This document shows, one piece after another, positions 1-10,782 of a stretch of 29,350 nt of DNA. The notes under the pieces were generated by a model. The model had not been told where the DNA came from, did no database searches, and saw only the letters and a list, made by a program, of their open reading frames with translations. Within the stretch, counting starts at the first letter, position 1. Every line of letters begins with the position of its first letter. Made by a program: the position numbers and the translations under genes. The stretch lies in the NCBI GenBank assembly GCA_030267965.1, contig BRYA01000379.1, positions 1-29,350 on the forward strand. Direction: 5' to 3'. The DNA is from Triparma columacea (Eukaryota > Sar > Bolidophyceae > Parmales > Triparmaceae).

Positions 1-1239
1 CCGCCTCTCTCATAATCGAGACTTCGGGGGTATCTCATATATTAACAGATAGGGACCGCGTTTGCTCGTCATTGCAAGCCGATCTGCTTGGTATACCACT
101 ATCCCAGCTACGACGCTCAAAAAACGACAGCCAAACCTCCAGCAAGCTCCCCCCCACATCTACTTTCCTAGCTGCTCCCGCAGCCTCTCACTTAGGCTTT
201 AATAAAAGACTCAATACCAAACTCTAAGGTAATTTTGTTTTACCATTGAATCCGCGTCGTTAAATTACGTAGGAAACAACTTTCAAACTCCATACGACTA
301 TTCGGCGCAACATTCGATTTTGCTCTTTTATACCAAAAAAGGGGGCCTCAAAATTAGGATCTCAGCTATTACGCAACTTCATGTATAATTCTGTACTGTA
401 TACGACATAAGTGCCACTTTACTAAACGAATATGTCGTTTAAAATGAGACGCAAGATGCAGGGGGTCTGAAATGGTCCTCCAAGAAATGGACCTCGACGC
501 AAGCTCCAACTTCTGGGGCTTGGATCTTTTGATCTACTTCGCCATATGCGTATTCCGTTGGCTCATTATATCTGTAAAGGTCTATTGTGCTACGTCACAA
601 TGTGGTGTGCTTATACTCAAACGTCTACACAACATATACCATCCTTGTCACAAAATGGGAGGTGGCGCCAGCTCATTCTCCATCCAGACGACATTTCGGT
701 GGTCATGAACGACATCGGTTGGCTACTAGTACGGTGTATGAACGAGAAGTCCAGTGTAAAATGAAAAAGCGCCCTAAGTTATCGAGAAAAAAGGGGCGAT
801 TATTTTAGGCTCTCGAGAGGGGTGGAGGGAGGAAAATGTGTGCGCGCGCACACGAACTTTTTTTCCCTAAACATACACAAACCCAAACGCAAACACAATT
901 CTCCACACTCGGTGCCGATCCCGAGGATACTCCTGCTTACTCTTTTAACACTGGACCTCCCTGCAGAACAACAACACAACCTCCCATCAGTCTCATTTTT
1001 TTCTTCTTCTCCCCCTTCAGATCACCTACACAATACTCTCCCCACACACGTTCTTCATTTACCCTCAGTCTCCAACCCCAACATCCAACAAACTTCTTTT
1101 TCATAACACCCTTCTACACAGCGAAGCCTAGAACAAATTGATGCAAAGCGCAAATAAACTAACAGTTTCCTACATACAACATTTCTCTAGTTTACCTCCA
1201 TAGCTAGAAAGATCTTCCTTCCCCTTGCCACCATTCCCT
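1..1239. other. No supportable gene; 3' flank of the receptor-kinase gene
   Basis: The stretch has only short overlapping open frames (the longest about 100 codons), with low-complexity translations rich in His, Ser, Thr and Pro. None resembles a known family, and none joins to another frame through convincing splice sites. Bases around 840-1140 are C/A/T-rich low-complexity sequence. There is a small imperfect palindrome near 425-442 (AAACGA...TCGTTT). It could hold untranslated sequence of the gene ending at 1240 or the edge of a gene to the left, but nothing in the sequence decides this. Confidence 0.5.
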
Positions 1240-4200
1240 TTAACCGTCATACTTGAGTCCAGCCAAAAGCATTGTCATCCCAGAACCACTGGTTTCATTT
1301 CCATCCTTGTCACCTTCCTTGTCTTCTTCTGAGCTACCTTTCACTTTTTCTTCCTTGAATGAAACTTTACTTTGCTTCACCTCTACTGGCTCTGGCATTA
1401 TGCCATCATTTAAAAGGCCATAAAGAAAGCTAGGCTTTACCTGAAACCCATCAACTGCTGCTGTGGTTGCTCTTTTCATTGGTGCTGAAGCTGCTAACTT
1501 GTTGGTGTGGACAGGCTCAATAGTCCTAGGCTTGTCTTCCTTCTCATTCTGCTTCATTAGCAAACCCTTCATATTCTTTGTCTCCATGTCAAGCTTCATA
1601 AGCTTTTTCTGGAAAAACTTTATCATTTCCTTGAATGATGGTCTCTCCTCAGGTTCTCTAACCCAGCACTTTCTGATGATATCAGCAAGATCTTTATCCT
1701 CTGCCTCCACCAACTTCAAATCAGGTCTCCATCCGTTTCCCACCCTGTTCATCACAACCATTGGTCCCCACCCCTTCCGGAAGGCCTTCTTTATTTCTCC
1801 ATCATAAAAGATTTCTAACAGCAGCATACCATAGGAGTACACATCTACCTCTTTTGAGTACATCCTGTCAACATCATCAGAACTGAACACTTCTGGAGCC
1901 ATGAAATAGGGTGTCCCAACAGTTGTCATTGTTTTCTCGTCGTCCCCTTCGCTCCCCAAATGCCTGCTCTCTCCAAAATCAGTAATCTTTGCGGTGAGAT
2001 CATCGCTGATCAACACATTTGCGCATTTCAAGTCCCTGTGCACAATTGGAGGATTCTTCCCATGAAGGAAGGCACAGCCCTTTGCTACCCCTAAAGCCCA
2101 CTTTGTCTTCAAGCCAATCCCTTGGTTGATGAGAATTGAAAGGGTTGATCCTTTCTTGATTCTTGTAGTGTCAATCTTATCATGGGCATCTAAAACCAAT
2201 GGAGTTTTCTGCCAGCTAAGCAATTGAACATGTTCTTTTTGTCCCTTGAGAAAGTCATCAAGGCCTCCATTCTTACACAGCTCAAACATGATGCCGTGGT
2301 CTTCTAGCTCCCACACAACACCAAGACATTGAGCGATGTTAGGATGCCTCAGAGTTCCAATGAGCTTTAGCTCCAGGAAGAACCTCTCCAGAGTTTCTTG
2401 TGAGAGTGATGATGGAAGGATCTCCTTGTAAGCACATTTTGTCCCGTGGTAGTCTGCCAAGAGCACATTTCCAAACGCACCCTTGCCTAGAGAAACCATG
2501 TTTCCCTTCTTGTCTCTCTCAAACTCCAGTTCAAAGCTGTCAACCAGCAGAGAAGGCTCAATGTTACTCCTGGTGGGGGTGTATTGATAAGGTTAAAGAT
2601 TTAAGAGATGAGGTTATGAGATTATCTCCACCACTTCTTACCTTGAAATTCCACCTGCTGCCACACCCCTGCTTCTGTATACTTCGATCTCCTTACTCTT
2701 GTCAAAATGTTCTCTGAGGGTAGAGAGTTTCATGAGGAATTTGTAACCTGACAAGTCAACAATTGCACTTGGAATCATTCCTTCCAAAGTCTGCTTTTGA
2801 AATCAGTGTTACTTTTGTTTGTTGGATATCTCCAATAGGCTTGAGAGCCTCAAAAATATAGCGTGTGTAGACAACCAACCTTACAAAGGCTGGATTAAGA
2901 GGAAACTCCTGCAGGAATTCATCTGTGTCAGCAGCGTCAATGATGATTGTGCCGTTTGACTTCTTTTCCCAGATGACTCTACACCTATTTTGTCTTGGAC
3001 GGATCAAAGAAGAACCAATTTGTCTTGATGTAAAGTAGTAGAGACAGTGATCACTCTCTCTTTTTGTCTGCAATTCAAAAATACCATCATCTTTTGCCTC
3101 CTTTTTCCACCTTCGGCTGTAGGTTGCCTGAAACTCATAAGCAGCACACTCCACCAAGCTTGCATCAACAGCAGTGGTAGCTATTCCTACTGTAAGTTTC
3201 TCTCCTTCCAGATGAACTCCACTCATTTCAACTCTTCCATCTGGACTTTTCATATCCCTTGTCTTGTGTTTGCTATCTATGCAATCCAAGTAAATCTTCT
3301 CGCCCTTTGCCAACGCTTCCTTCTCCTCCTTGGAATAATGTTGGGGAGTGTTCTTCATGGTGTCTGCAAGCAAAGTGATTTCAACTTGATCGTCTTCTAT
3401 GTCCCTCTTGGTGTATTCGTTGTTCAAGTTGTCTGCAGGGGAGACTGAGGCCAAAGTATTTTGTGCCTTTGCCTTGTCAGACTGCTTGTAAAAGCAGAAG
3501 AAATATGTGAGAACGGCAATAAGTAACACACTGACAGCAATGCTGGCAAGAAGGGTAGTATGGTTGCTGTCTTGGATGTCTGCAATTGATGTTTCATTGC
3601 AGTGCATTCCAGCAAACCCAGAGTTACACTGTGTGCAGGTGCAGTTGCCTGTTGTGCCTCCAACTGTTCCACCATTGGTACAATAGAAGTTCCCATCTCC
3701 CCCCACATCAGTTGGCTTCAAAGTGGCTTCACAGTCAGAAGGAGTCTCGCAGTGAAAACCTTCAAACCCAGGGCTACACTGGGTACAGGTGCAAGAACCA
3801 GCAGATCCACCTATTGTTCCTCCATTTAGGCAGTAGAAGTTCCCACCATTCTCCAGTGAACCGTCATCAGAAGGATCAGCACTAGCTACACAATTAAGGA
3901 GACACCAGGGAGCATCACCAGTGTAACCTTCTGCGCAGGTCTCACAGTGCAGACCGCCAACACCATCATAGCAAGAAGTGCAGGTACATTGTCCTGCAAT
4001 TCCTCTGACAGTTCCTCCATTTATGCAGTAGAAGTTCCCACCATTCTCCAGTGAACCGTCATCAGAAGGATCAGCACTAGCTACACACTCAAGGAAACAC
4101 CAGGGAGCATCACCAGTGTAACCTTCTGCGCAGGTTTCACAGTGTGGACCGCCAACACCATCATAGCAAGAAGTGCACGTGCAAAACCCAGCAATACCAC

Positions 4201-6293
4201 CAATGGTTCCTCCATTTATGCAGTAGAAGTTCCCATCACTCTCCAGAGAACCGTCATCAGAAGGATTGGCACTAGCTACACAATCAAGGAAACACCAGGG
4301 AGCATCACCGCTGTAACCTTCTGCGCAGTTTTCACAGTTTTGCCCACCAACATTGTCATAGCAAGAAGTGCACGTACAAGAACCAGGCGTTCCGCCAACC
4401 TGCCCTCCGTTGATGCAGTAAAAGTTTCCGTCTGATCCGTCATCTGTTGGTTCTGACGTTGCTTGGCAACTCTCGGCTATCTCACAGTGTGTACCACTGT
4501 AGTAAGTGTCACACAAAGTGCAGGTGCAAAATGAGGCAACCTCATTCCAACTACCCCCAATTTCGCCCCCGTTAACGCAGTAGAAGTTCCCGTCGGAGCC
4601 ATCGTCAGAGGGGGAGCTACTGGCAACACAGGGATCGGCAAGGCAGCCAGAGTACGAGTACTTATCGCCCCCTATAGTGCCGTGAGTAACCAAAGCAGAC
4701 CCTGAGAAAGGAGATTGGCAGGAATAGGAATTGGTGCAGCAGTAACGTAAAGTGAATTGTGGAGTTAGGAATGGTTCTACAGACCACACAATTATCCTCA
4801 TTCTCGTCTTACCTTGGATTGGAGTGTTGGAGGAGTAGGGAGAAGGGCACGTATTGTGGATGATGATGGTTGTAGAAGAACTAACTTCGTAATCTGTGTA
4901 AATATCATCACCATTTCCTGAGATTGCTGTGTTTCCATTGAAGCTTGTTCCGTAGATATGAATAGTTCCATAATAAACATTAATTGCTCCACCTCCACCC
5001 CAACTAGCTGTAGCTCTATTGTTGGAGAAGATACAGAGCTCCAAGTCTACTGTGGCATCACTTGTAGAAAGCCCTCCACCATAAGAACTACCTTCAACAT
5101 ACCCCTTGTCAAAGGTTAGAGCTCGGAGAATTAGTGTACCACTCCCAGTTCCACTCACATACATCCCTCTTCTTGCATTCTCTCCATCCAACACACAGCT
5201 TGCATTGTCCTCCGCACACTTGACCTCTCCATTCAAGTCATCTGTCCACAGAATGTTAAGACTAAAACTACCACCTGCACAAGTCCCCTGTGAGCATTTA
5301 TACAACCCAACAGCTAGAATTGCAGTGTCACCATTCGCCATGATGGAGTTGCCAGTGTTGGTAGCTGCATAATTACTGACAGTGTTGAACAGCCCGTTCA
5401 TATCAACCACATTCACCTCAGCTGCTGTGCAACCAGAGTACGTGTACTTATCACCCCCTACAGTGCCATAAGTGTCCAAAGCGGACCCTGGGGAAAAGAG
5501 AGAGGGAGGAATAGGAATTGGTGCAGTGGTGTCGTAAAGTCAGTTGTGGGGTTAGGAATGGTTTTACAGACTACACAATCCTCATGCTCATCTTACCTTG
5601 GATTGCAATTTTGGAGGAGTAGGGAGAAGGGCATGTATTGTGGATGGTGATGGTGGTAGTACCAGACCTGTAAATATCAGCACCATTTCCTGAGTCTGCT
5701 GTGTTTCCATTGAAGCTTGTTCCGTAGATATTGACAGTAGTTCCACTACCCCAAACATAAATTGCTCCACCTCCAGACCAACTACTTGTAGCTCTATTAT
5801 TGGAGAAGATACAGAGCATCAAGTCCACTATGGCAGCACTGGAAATGACAACCCCTCCACCCAAACCAGTATACCCCTTGTCAAAGGTGAGAGCTCGGAG
5901 AATAAGTGAACCACTCCCAGTTCCACTCACAACCATCCCTCCTCTTTCATTCTCTCCATCCAACACACAGCTTGCGTTGTCCTCCACACACTTGACCTCT
6001 CCATACAAGTGAGACGTGCGCAGCATGTCATAACTACCTGCACAAGTCCCCTGTGAGCATTTATACGGCCCTTCAGCTAGAATTGCAGTGTCACCATTCG
6101 CCATGATTGAGTTGCCAGTGTTATCGACATAGTCCATATCAGCATTATTACTGACCGCGTTGAACAGCCCGTTCATATCGAACACATTCACCCCGCTCAC
6201 TCCTGCTATGAGCAAGAAAAGGAAGAAAGCTAGCTCAAATCCCCTAATTTTTGCCATCCCTTTGAAAGGGGAGCCCAATTTTGGAGTTCTCAT
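1240..6293 (-). CDS. Receptor-like kinase: 2 beta-helix modules, ~6 EGF-like repeats, TM, START-like domain, TKL-type kinase
   Basis: Exons (minus strand, 5' to 3'): 6293-5597, 5487-4813, 4701-2642, 2569-1240. Introns are 109, 111 and 72 nt, all GT-AG, and phases match at every junction if a 1-bp insertion at 2779-2785 is skipped. The product would be about 1586 aa. The start at 6293 (or 6257) was chosen because it places a signal peptide (core LAFFLFLLIAGVSG) at the N-terminus; the frame stays open further upstream. Order: two copies of a ~220-aa module ending HNTCPSPYSS, which looks like a right-handed beta-helix; about six Cys-rich EGF-like units; a TM segment (near 3485-3563); a START-like lipid-binding domain (about 3330-2650); and a kinase domain with a Gly-rich loop GKGAFGNV, a Lys in AYKE, HRDLKCAN, DFG and GTPYFMAPE. 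All catalytic residues are present, so the kinase should be active. Expected role is plasma-membrane signalling; the ligand is unknown. Confidence 0.8.
2779..2785 (-). other. 1-bp frameshift inside the START-like domain
   Basis: Read on the minus strand, the frame runs through TKVTLISKADFG and then stops 8 codons later. If one A is removed from the GGAAGGA tract, the protein continues as DFGGMIPSAIVDLSGYKF. That matches the usual C-terminal START pattern (an Asp, then a Gly, then Ile-Pro) and reaches the next donor site in the phase needed by the kinase exon. It is either a sequencing or assembly error or a real inactivating mutation. Confidence 0.75.
3840..4420 (-). repeat. Tandem EGF-like repeat units of ~195 bp
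   Basis: Three nearly identical ~195-bp units (65 aa) lie head to tail inside the receptor exon. They can be recognised by CACCAGGGAGCATCACC at about 3903, 4098 and 4293. Each encodes a unit with NFYCINGG, CTCTSCYD, HCETCAEGY and GDAPWC. Shorter, more diverged units lie on both sides (to about 3600 and 4640), giving about six Cys-rich units. The DNA-level identity points to recent unequal crossover or gene conversion. Confidence 0.8.
4702..6190 (-). repeat. Tandem duplication of a beta-helix exon plus its intron
   Basis: The block 6190-5488 (exon and intron) and the block 5430-4702 are tandem copies. Both encode DMNGLF, GNSIMANGDTAIL, YKCSQGTCAG, SCVLDGEN, LRALTFDKGY, CIFSNNRAT and TSFNGNTA, and end HNTCPSPYSS. 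The introns after them (5488-5596 and 4702-4812) sit at the same phase and codon. They are clearly alike in sequence, sharing GTAAGA...ATGAGGAT near the donor and CACCAATTCCTATTCCT before the acceptor. So exon and intron were duplicated as one unit. Confidence 0.8.
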
Positions 6294-8992
6294 TCTGCTC
6301 CTCTGTTCTCCTCTTCTTCCCCACCTACCCTGCACCTTGCCGTGCCTTCTTTTGTTCTTCTCTTTCAACCCTCCCTTCACCTTTAAGAAGTTCGCCGCAA
6401 TCCCCAACAAAATCGCAGCCAAAAGAGTGTCCAGAGTGAGGCAGAGGCAAATCGTCTTCACCCCCAAATTCCCTAAACCCTTGCTTGAATCAACTGCACG
6501 CCTTGAATCGACCATAAATACCGCGTCCTTTGCCCCTGAGAGAAGGCATACCAAGCGACGCAGCAAAGTCTCGCATCTCTGGCAGCATTTTCCTAAATTG
6601 GAGGTCGGAGAGGTGATTTTTCCCCACTTCAACAGACTGTTCTTGTCAGCCCCGTCAGCATTCGTCTCACACTTGTCGTCTTTGACTCCCCTGAAGCCAG
6701 TTCTGACGCTCGCATCGAAGGCACAGCTAGAGCCGTAAATATGTGCTTCACCAGAGGAGCTGCTCCTTCCCGATGAGACCGGCGTCTCGTCCTCTTCACC
6801 ACATACGCTACTATTGTGGTCGCGGTCACGCTCATCACTCTCTTGATAAGCGTCGTCATCGGCAGAAGCAGCAATAATCCCGTGTGTGTGTCTAGCACCC
6901 TCAACATGAGCATCTCCCCCTTGCCCTCTGTTGTACTTCGTGTTGTCGTAGTAATCATCGTCGCGACAATAATTTGCGCGATTAGAGTCTCTAGTATGTA
7001 TTCTCATCGGTATCAATGTTGGCAGTGTCGACGCTCCACCGTTCCGGCACCTCGATGTTGAAATTTCCCTCTCCATTCCGATGTGGAGCTCTGAAGGCGC
7101 GGCGGTACCCGTTCCACGATTGCCAATCATTGTGATTGCACGCATATTATCCTCTTCCGCAGCTAGACCGTCGACAGGACCGATGTGACAGAAGGGTAGG
7201 CGAGAACCGATGAGCATGTCCTTCAGCTCGTACATCCCAAGTTTAACCTTTGAAAGTAGCACGGCGTACCTCACGCATCCGGCAGGAGGAGGTACGGAAC
7301 TAAGAATGTTTGCGCCCGCTAACCACCCGTTGAACATGTTGAAGTTTAATCCAGGATGAGATTGAGGACTGCATGAGGTCTCGGCTGGAGGGTGAAGTGA
7401 GTGAGTTTGACGAAAGTTAGAATCTACTTAAATGCATACCTCGGCGGTAATACAAACGATCAAAATGCCCACCTCCCTCCGCCTCCCCACACCTTGCACT
7501 CACCTCTCCCGTCCCCCCCCCCAGCCCCTTTCCCCAACCTTGCTTCAACAAGATCTCGCCTCGCTCTCCCCTCAGCAGCGCGGAAGCTGCCTTGGGCTAC
7601 GAGGCCTCCCCTCACGTAGGGGGCTTCAATTGCTTGGTGCAAGCGATGATGCTCCTCAACATCCGAATCTCGTGTAACTTCATCCCTCATCTTGCTCTCA
7701 TCTTGCGCACATTTCTCACTTTTGTTGTCGAGAGGTGTCAACCCCTCGTCGTCCACCAAGAGCTCCTCCGTCCCCCCCGCCTGGAGGACGTAAAGCTTGT
7801 CGTGGGCATCGCTTGTCAATAATGCCCGAAAGACCTCCACGTCCTTGACATTTGTTTCTGATGAGCAACAGGAAGTGAGTTGGATTTTGAGTTAGACGAG
7901 CAATGAATTGCTTTTTCGATGGCAGCATCGGGTGATCATCAAGGGCGCTAAATGATCTCCTCCTCTCTACCCCCGCTGGTACTCACCTTGACCGTCCCCT
8001 CCACGGGCCCTTTTCCACGACACCTTTTCTCGATGCATCCTGCCCACTGCAGCACCGACGGCTGCACCAGGAGCTGCAAGTCGTTCCTGCGGACATGGCG
8101 ACCGGGACATAGAGTTCGAGCGAAGGCACCCTGTCACCTCAAAGCCTGGCAGCGCTTCGTATTCAGCGCTTAATCCCACGCAACTTCCGTCCTCGATCCT
8201 CAGCTGCAAGGGCGGGTTCACTTGAATGAGCGAAGTATCCCCATGCAAAGTAGAGACTAGCTGTGGTCTGTCGACCATTCCAAGCCTTGAAACGCTCAGT
8301 AGCAAAGCGTCCTTGTCGACGACGCAACTTTCAACCAACTCTTGGTCGACGCTGAACTCATTGATCAAAGCTCTGCTCTTGTCGAAGCCGATGCTCCCCT
8401 CCTCACATTGCTGTGCAAGCTCGGGTACAGCGAGGCGACCGCCCTCTTGCTTCGCAGTCTCAATTTTGTGCTGCAACCACTCGGAGTAGTTGGCCAGAAC
8501 AGCAGCAGCGTTGAGTTCCGCCTGATCCTCATTGAGAACGATCTTCCTCCCCTGCTCCGAAATACTGGGGATGCTCTGGAGAGGAAGGTCATTCTTCACG
8601 TCAGACGTGCCTTGGAAATGTTCGTCAAGCACATCACCCTGGCGTGCGTCTATGTGAAATGGTGTTAGAATCTGGTTTGCAGCGCCGCATGAAATCAGAC
8701 GCTCGTATTTCTTACCTTCCGTGTCTTTCCACTGTCTTTGAGAGATTCCTCGTGACCTGTTGCACAGAAGACTCAACATGAATAGGAGGAAGAAGGCGAG
8801 GGATAGGGGGAGGAATCTAGCAGATCTGGACCACGAAGCGAAGCGATGATGAGTTAGCTTGTCCGCAATACACGGTTATACTCCCTGTTGTTCCCATGCT
8901 AACAAACGCGTCCCAAAAACTGCTTGGGCAACCCCCCCCCCCTCGGCTTGGATGTCCATTATAATCTCTCACCTGCTGTACCCTCTCATCAT
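6294..8992 (-). CDS. Unrecognised spliced protein upstream of, and in frame with, the receptor kinase
   Basis: Proposed exons: 8992-8973, 8825-8716, 8649-7987, 7857-7504, and 7384 onward. Introns are 147, 66, 129 and 119 nt, all GT-AG, with phases that match at each junction. The 20-nt first exon plus exon 2 gives MMRGYSRSARFLPLSLAFFL and a further hydrophobic stretch, a good signal peptide or anchor. A segment around 7840-7730 looks weakly like an ankyrin repeat (VEVFRALL...DDEGLTPLD). The last exon has an Asp/Ser-rich disordered part and a TM segment (core TLDTLLAAILLGIAANF). No stop occurs before the receptor start, so this may be the 5' end of the same gene or a separate gene whose 3' end I cannot place. 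An extra 64-nt intron inside exon 3 (a GTGACAGGG donor after LPGFE) would give a more natural frame. No function is assigned. Confidence 0.4.
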
Positions 8993-9160
8993 CACGCACT
9001 ATGGTGATAGTGTGAAGTGGAGGTGGGGATCTCGCCGCGTAGCTCTAATGTCGTAATTTCCAAATAAACTTGAACTTGGTCAAGCAAAATGGAAGTCCGG
9101 AGAAGGGCTCAGTTCTCAGATCGGTGTGATCGGTGAAACGCCCCCTTGTATTCGAAGGAA

Positions 9161-9169
9161 TATAATATA
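9161..9169 (+). promoter_or_regulatory. Possible TATA-like element
   Basis: TATAATATA lies 15-23 bp before the start codon of the 9184 gene, inside a 191-bp divergent intergenic gap. Its position is close for a TATA box unless the 5' UTR is extremely short. This is weak evidence. Confidence 0.2.
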
Positions 9170-9183
9170 GGGCCATAGGGGTA

Positions 9184-10734
9184 ATGAAGTTTTACATATT
9201 CCTAACTGTCTTTCTAAACCCTTTCTCGACAACAGCCACCATCCATGATATCAGCACGATGACTGAATTGTGGACAAAACTCTCTCGTTATGGTTGGAAC
9301 TCTTCAAGTCAGAGCCCCTCTACGAATTGGTACTGGATTTCGAGTAATACTATGGCCCATGGTGATACGACGAGGCTCGCCCCAGGATCATACAAGTGCG
9401 CGAGCGGTGAGACGTGTGCATACACAAAATCTGGAATTCCAACTGCAATGATCATGAGCCAAGGGCGGTCGGGAACTGTCGAATGTTCAAGTGGCGATGC
9501 AAACGAATGCGTCTTGGACGGTGACAACGAATGGGGTGAGGATCATACTTCCATTGACATAGATCCAGACCGCTAACCCTGCAAACCCCTCTTCTCATTT
9601 GCAGACGCTAACGTAGTGATCTGGAGTGCATACACTACGGGCAGTGATAGCGGTCCTTATAATTCCGGAACTTTGACGATAAGAGCGCTCACCTTCCAAA
9701 ACGCTGATAATGGTGAGATCCGACGATGAGCGATGGACAGGGAGCGAATTGATAGCGAACGCACATTCACCAATACTGTACTCGCTCCTCGCTCCTCTTC
9801 TGCAGGTGCTCTCTACTTCTCCGGGACTGCAGCAAACATTGAATTATGTAGATTTGTGGACAACCGGAAACACAACGACGAAGGAGATGCTTATGGAGGA
9901 GCAATTGGGGTCAGGGACTGGTCTTCAGCTGACGTAAACCTCTATGCTGTATCCTTTGTGAACAACGAATCAGATTCAGGAAACGACATCGGCACGGCTG
10001 GGGGCGCCATTACTGTCCACAACACATGCCCTTCTCCGTTTTCGAGTATGACACCAATCCAGGGCCAGACCGCCTTGGACACGTTTGGCGCAGTCGGCGG
10101 GAGCCTCTATTCCTACTCTGGTTGCAGCACGAGCAGTCCTACGGCATCGCCCACGGTAAGCCCTACTGCGATCCCCACAGCTGCTCCTACGGCATCGCCT
10201 ACAATAAGCCATACTGCGAGCCCCACAGCTGCTCCTACGGCATCGCCCACGGTAAGCCCTACTGCGAGCCCGACAGCTTTTCCTACGGCTAGTCCTACGG
10301 CATCGCCTACTGCTAGTCCTACTGCATCGCCTACTGCATCGCCTACTGCATCGCCTACGGCATCGCCTACTGCATCTCCTACTGCATCTCCTACTGCTAG
10401 TCCTACGACATCGCCTACGGCAAGCCGTGCCGCCACTTCGGCACCCTCTGCAGTGCCCACTCCTTTTCCATCCCAAGCGATAACACCATCGCCGACGCGA
10501 TCACCAATGCCTGTGCAGGCGCCTACGCCTACACCTACGATAATTGAATCAACAGGAAATGCAACGAATATAACAACAACAACAAATGCGACAATAAATG
10601 CGACCTCGAACGAAGCAATAAATGAAGATGACGACGACAACACACTCATCCTCGGTGATGGGATACGATTGCGTCCTCCCCCTTATGAGTCCCTCCTCGT
10701 ATGTTTCATAGCTCAACTATTTTTTTATGTATAA
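9184..10734 (+). CDS. Secreted beta-helix-type surface protein with Ser-Pro-Thr-Ala repeat stalk
   Basis: Three exons: 9184-9535, 9605-9712 and 9806-10734, with GT-AG introns of 69 and 93 nt whose phases match. The product is about 462 aa. It has an N-terminal signal peptide (MKFYIFLTVFLNPFSTTAT) and a module clearly related to the two modules of the receptor kinase on the other strand. Shared landmarks are GDTTRLAPGSYKCASGETCA, ECVLDGDNEWG, IRALTF, VSFVNNESDSGND, VHNTCPSPFSS and a final YSGC. About 25 SPTA-type repeats follow, a likely O-glycosylated stalk, then an Asn/Thr-rich part, an acidic patch and a hydrophobic tail (LLVCFIAQLFFYV) that could be a membrane anchor or GPI signal. It lacks EGF, START and kinase parts. 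Its introns sit at positions where the receptor copies have none. It is probably a cell-surface or wall protein; function unknown. Confidence 0.75.
10132..10430 (+). repeat. 12-bp tandem repeat encoding Ser-Pro-Thr-Ala
   Basis: Degenerate 12-bp units such as CCTACTGCATCG, CCTACGGCATCG and CCTACTGCTAGT run in tandem. They encode SPTA with Ile, Ala, Phe, Thr or Val variants. The most uniform part is 10300-10400. The repeat also opens long artefactual frames on the minus strand. Confidence 0.85.
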
Positions 10735-10782
10735 AAGTATCAATCTGTCCCGAAATCGTTTACATGACATTACATTTCTTTA

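Noticed and set aside
472..1141. Five short overlapping plus-strand open frames
   Set aside because: Low-complexity or random-looking translations, no family similarity, no splice partners.
2786..2807. A 22-nt GT-AG mini-intron in the receptor that would also fix the frame
   Set aside because: It would remove the VTLISKADF strand, which fits the START pattern and continues naturally as DFGGMIPS after a 1-bp change. All other introns here are at least 64 nt.
6160..6738. A 192-codon plus-strand frame opposite the receptor leader
   Set aside because: A shadow of the minus-strand frame, with a composition like the reverse of a Lys/Asp-rich coding sequence and no splice or family support.
9976..10649. 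Long minus-strand frames opposite the Ser-Pro-Thr-Ala repeats
   Set aside because: Arg/Cys/Ser or Val/Gly/Asp repeats produced by reading the 12-bp tandem repeat backwards.
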